A stretch of DNA of 40,770 bases from positions 1 through 40,770 of the forward strand of contig DUPO01000077.1 of NCBI GenBank assembly GCA_012838275.1, read 5' to 3'. Numbering within the stretch: position 1 is the stretch's first letter; each line of letters opens with the position of its first letter. Shown piece by piece: positions 38,414 to 40,770 of the stretch. A model generated the notes under the pieces. That model made no database searches, was not told the origin of the DNA, and saw nothing but the letters and a program-made list of their open reading frames with translations. The DNA comes from Spirochaetales bacterium (GTDB lineage Bacteria; Spirochaetota; Spirochaetia; Sphaerochaetales; Sphaerochaetaceae). Both the position numbers and the translations under genes were made by a program.

Positions 38414-38755
38414 ATGTTGCACACCAGAAGATTGTTGGCTTTTTCCAGCAGGGTCCACACCTATACGATGCTCCTATACCTCTTCTTTTTCTTGGTATAT
38501 CTTTCGAGCAGCTATTTTTTAGTGAATCAGACATTCATTGATCTTCTGCAGTTTGCCCTCATCCTCATCAGTTGGACCAACCTCCTTTTCGGGCTCTGGA
38601 TCATTGTATTCTCCTTCATTGTATGGAGCAGTGACCGGGTTTTCCCTTTTTCTCCGGTCTTGCTTACCCTTCTGAGGATGGCGGGAGTATTTTTGCTCAG
38701 CACTTTAGTAGCAATTATTGAGAATCTGGTAACCGATGGTGTGGTTGTCAGCTAA
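38414..38755 (+). CDS. Small polytopic membrane protein, unknown function
   Basis: Three hydrophobic stretches; 4-nt gap after thiN; ATG at 38414. Confidence 0.65.
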   Translation: MLHTRRLLAFSSRVHTYTMLLYLFFFLVYLSSSYFLVNQTFIDLLQFALILISWTNLLFGLWIIVFSFIVWSSDRVFPFSPVLLTLLRMAGVFLLSTLVAIIENLVTDGVVVS

Positions 38756-38769
38756 CAGGAGAGATATAG

Positions 38770-39159
38770 ATGAACAATCCACTTATCAGTGCAGTGCGTG
38801 GAGCCATCTGCGTAGAACGTGATGAACCAGCCCTTATCGAGGAGGCTGTATGCAAGCTCTACTCAGCACTTCTCAAGGCCAATGAGATCGAAGAGTCCGA
38901 CATAGCCTGTCTTTTGCTTACCCAGACAGGGGACCTCAAGAGCCGTAACCCCGCAGGGGGCCTTCGAAAGGGCGGATACTGCGCAACAACGCCTCTGTTC
39001 TGCATGCAGGAACTTGAGATCGAGGGGATGCTTGAGCGGGTCATACGCTTGTTGGTCATCACCAATAAGGTAGTTGAGCAGGTCAGGCCCGTCTTCCTTG
39101 ACGGTGCCGAGAAACTCAGACCGGACCTGGCCAATCTAGGAAATATCCAACCTTCCTGA
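38770..39159 (+). CDS. aroH: Monofunctional chorismate mutase, AroH class
   Basis: AVRGAICVERDEPALIEEAVCKLYSALL; DIACLLLTQTGDLKSRNPAGGLRKGGY; CMQELEIEGMLERVIRLLV; AGGAG RBS. Confidence 0.88.
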   Translation: MNNPLISAVRGAICVERDEPALIEEAVCKLYSALLKANEIEESDIACLLLTQTGDLKSRNPAGGLRKGGYCATTPLFCMQELEIEGMLERVIRLLVITNKVVEQVRPVFLDGAEKLRPDLANLGNIQPS

Positions 39160-39331
39160 AAAACATGTGCGGGTAGCGTTGTTCAGTAGTGCGACTTCCA
39201 AGATATCCTTATACGATTCCTCACTTTTTTCCTTGCTATGCTTTGAGTATGGATATGGTTGCCAATTTTGATGGTTTGCATGGTTGTTTCTCCCCTGTTC
39301 GGATGGGTAGCGACCCCAATGGAGGTAATTG

Positions 39332-40627
39332 ATGTATGTAACGATAAACAGGAGTTCCTTGAAAGGGGAAGTGAAGGTACCGGGATCGAAAAGCCATACC
39401 ATTCGGGCTGTCCTGCTTGCAACTCTTGCCCAAGGGATCAGCATTATTGAAAATCCCCTTCTGGGCGGTGATGGTGAGAGTGCCGTTGACGCAGCTAGGG
39501 CCTTTGGTGCCAAGGTAACCGCACAGGGAACCCAACTGATAATTGAAGGTTTTGGCATCCCTTTGCAGGTTCCTGCAAAGGGTCTTGATACCAAGAATTC
39601 AGGTACGACAACCAGCTTCGTCACCTCCCTAGCAACACTAGCCGAGGGTGAGACATATATAACCGGGGATGAACAGATACAAAAAAGACCTATCAAAACT
39701 CTTGTTGATGCTTTGAATGAACTAGGGTGTTCTGTCTTTATAACCAGAGCCGATTCTGATTCCCCTCCTCTGTTGGTGAAGGGTGGGTTGGCAGGAGGAA
39801 AGGTAAGCCTAAACGGATTCAACTCGCAGTTTGTCTCAAGCTTGTTGCTCGCCTCCCCCTTGGCTGCAAACAGGACTGAAATAACCGTAACAAACCCTTT
39901 GGAAAAACCTTACATACAGATGACCCTTGACTGGATGCGCCGTTTTGGCGCGGTTGTGCAGAGTGATGAACCTGCTTACACACATTTTGTCATTGAAGGA
40001 AAGCAACGCTACAGAAGTGGGGAGTTCAACATCCCAGGTGACTGGTCTTCAGCTGCCTTCCCCCTTGTAGCGGCACTGTCCCCAGGATCAGACTTATCTG
40101 TTGCAGGTCTTGATTTCTCTGATGCCCAGGGTGACAAGAGGGTAGTGGAAATTCTTCTCTCCATGGGAGCGGACATTGAAAGGGAGAGAGGGGGTGCTGC
40201 ATTGAGAATCAGAGGAGGGCGAAAGCTGAAGGGAGGCATGGTCATTGACCTGGGAGACATTCCAGATGCCCTTCCAGCCCTCTGTGTGGCCGCCCTCTAT
40301 GCAGACGGGGAGACCACATTCACCAACCTTGCCCATGTACGGGTCAAGGAGAGTGACAGGGTGCTCGTCATGGCTGAGGAGCTGGGCAAGCTAGGGGCAA
40401 AGATTATCATAGGGGATGATCTGATGATTATTCATGGTGGCGGGTCTCTTCATGGGGGTGTTGTAGAGAGTCATGGTGATCACAGGATTGCGATGGCCCT
40501 GAGTGCAGCTGCTCTTATGGCAAAGGGGGAGGTGACTGTCAACAATGTGGCATGCACCGAGGTCTCCTATCCGAATTTCTTCGCTTCCCTTTCAAAGGCA
40601 GGCGCTTCGATCACCATGCACGGATGA
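39332..40627 (+). CDS. aroA: 3-phosphoshikimate 1-carboxyvinyltransferase (EPSP synthase)
   Basis: VPGSKSHTIRAVLLATLAQG, NSGTT, GDWSSAAFPLVAAL, RVKESDRV, SHGDHRIAMAL; GGAGG upstream of ATG 39332. Confidence 0.95.
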   Translation: MYVTINRSSLKGEVKVPGSKSHTIRAVLLATLAQGISIIENPLLGGDGESAVDAARAFGAKVTAQGTQLIIEGFGIPLQVPAKGLDTKNSGTTTSFVTSLATLAEGETYITGDEQIQKRPIKTLVDALNELGCSVFITRADSDSPPLLVKGGLAGGKVSLNGFNSQFVSSLLLASPLAANRTEITVTNPLEKPYIQMTLDWMRRFGAVVQSDEPAYTHFVIEGKQRYRSGEFNIPGDWSSAAFPLVAALSPGSDLSVAGLDFSDAQGDKRVVEILLSMGADIERERGGAALRIRGGRKLKGGMVIDLGDIPDALPALCVAALYADGETTFTNLAHVRVKESDRVLVMAEELGKLGAKIIIGDDLMIIHGGGSLHGGVVESHGDHRIAMALSAAALMAKGEVTVNNVACTEVSYPNFFASLSKAGASITMHG

Positions 40628-40650
40628 GAGGGTGGCAGGGGATAAAAAGA

Positions 40651-40684
40651 GGACATACCTTCTGGTATGTCCCTAACATTTTTT
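40651..40684. terminator. Bidirectional intrinsic terminator between aroA (+) and tRNA-Thr (-)
   Basis: Perfect 9-bp stem GGACATACC/GGTATGTCC with a TTCT loop. T-rich tail on the plus strand (ATTTTTT); TCTTTTT on the minus strand. Confidence 0.85.
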
Positions 40685-40685
40685 A

Positions 40686-40759
40686 AGCCGTCTGTCAGAT
40701 TCGAACTGACGACCCCGAGATTACAAGTCACGTGCTCTGGCCAACTGAGCTAAGACGGC
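40686..40759 (-). tRNA. tRNA-Thr (anticodon TGT)
   Basis: Minus strand GCCGTCT TA GCTC AGTTGGCCA GAGC A CGTGA CTTGTAA TCTCG GGGTC GTCAG TTCGAAT CTGAC AGACGGC T. 7-bp acceptor, D and T stems pair fully; CCA not encoded. Confidence 0.93.
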
Positions 40760-40770
40760 AAAAAGAACAA

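Noticed and set aside
39136-39822. 228-aa minus-strand ORF antisense to aroA
   Set aside because: Mostly antisense to conserved EPSP synthase; only its 3' end lies in the gap, where no in-frame start was found.
1-40770. CRISPR arrays, transposons, prophage or integrative element near the tRNA
   Set aside because: No direct-repeat/spacer pattern, transposase, integrase or attachment-site duplication seen. The tRNA is at the window edge, so an element beyond it cannot be excluded.

Overview
The window is chromosomal-looking bacterial DNA. Gene content (an Rnf operon followed by a GH57-like ORF, prfB, ftsY, lolCDE and rnz) suggests a spirochaete, perhaps Sphaerochaeta/Treponema-like, but that lineage call is inference. 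I found about 32 protein genes and one tRNA, and no CRISPR array, transposase or phage module. The left half (about 0.6-16.9 kb) is mostly minus strand: PLD-family protein, SDR oxidoreductase, pgl-zwf, a two-gene 2-hydroxyacyl-CoA dehydratase activase-like unit, a nifS-like gene coupled to thiI, a DEAH helicase and hisS, with aroB on the plus strand. The right half is mostly plus strand: pcnB, rnfCDGEAB plus a degenerate GH57-like gene, prfB with a programmed +1 frameshift, a PEGA-like protein, ftsY, a repeat-rich secreted protein, lolCDE, rnz, an ftsB/divIC-like gene, a tsaC-like gene, thiN, aroH and aroA. A tRNA-Thr(TGT) lies on the minus strand at the right edge. The best leads are: (1) a GH57-fold protein at the end of the rnf operon that has lost both catalytic residues; (2) a P-loop kinase-like protein with a C-terminal Asp23/Gls24-like domain; (3) an activase with two tandem Cys-X38-Cys ASKHA domains, split from its partner by a TAATG junction; (4) a 9-G tract at the start of thiN; (5) a degenerate GGDEF-like membrane protein; (6) an altered RnfG flavinylation motif.
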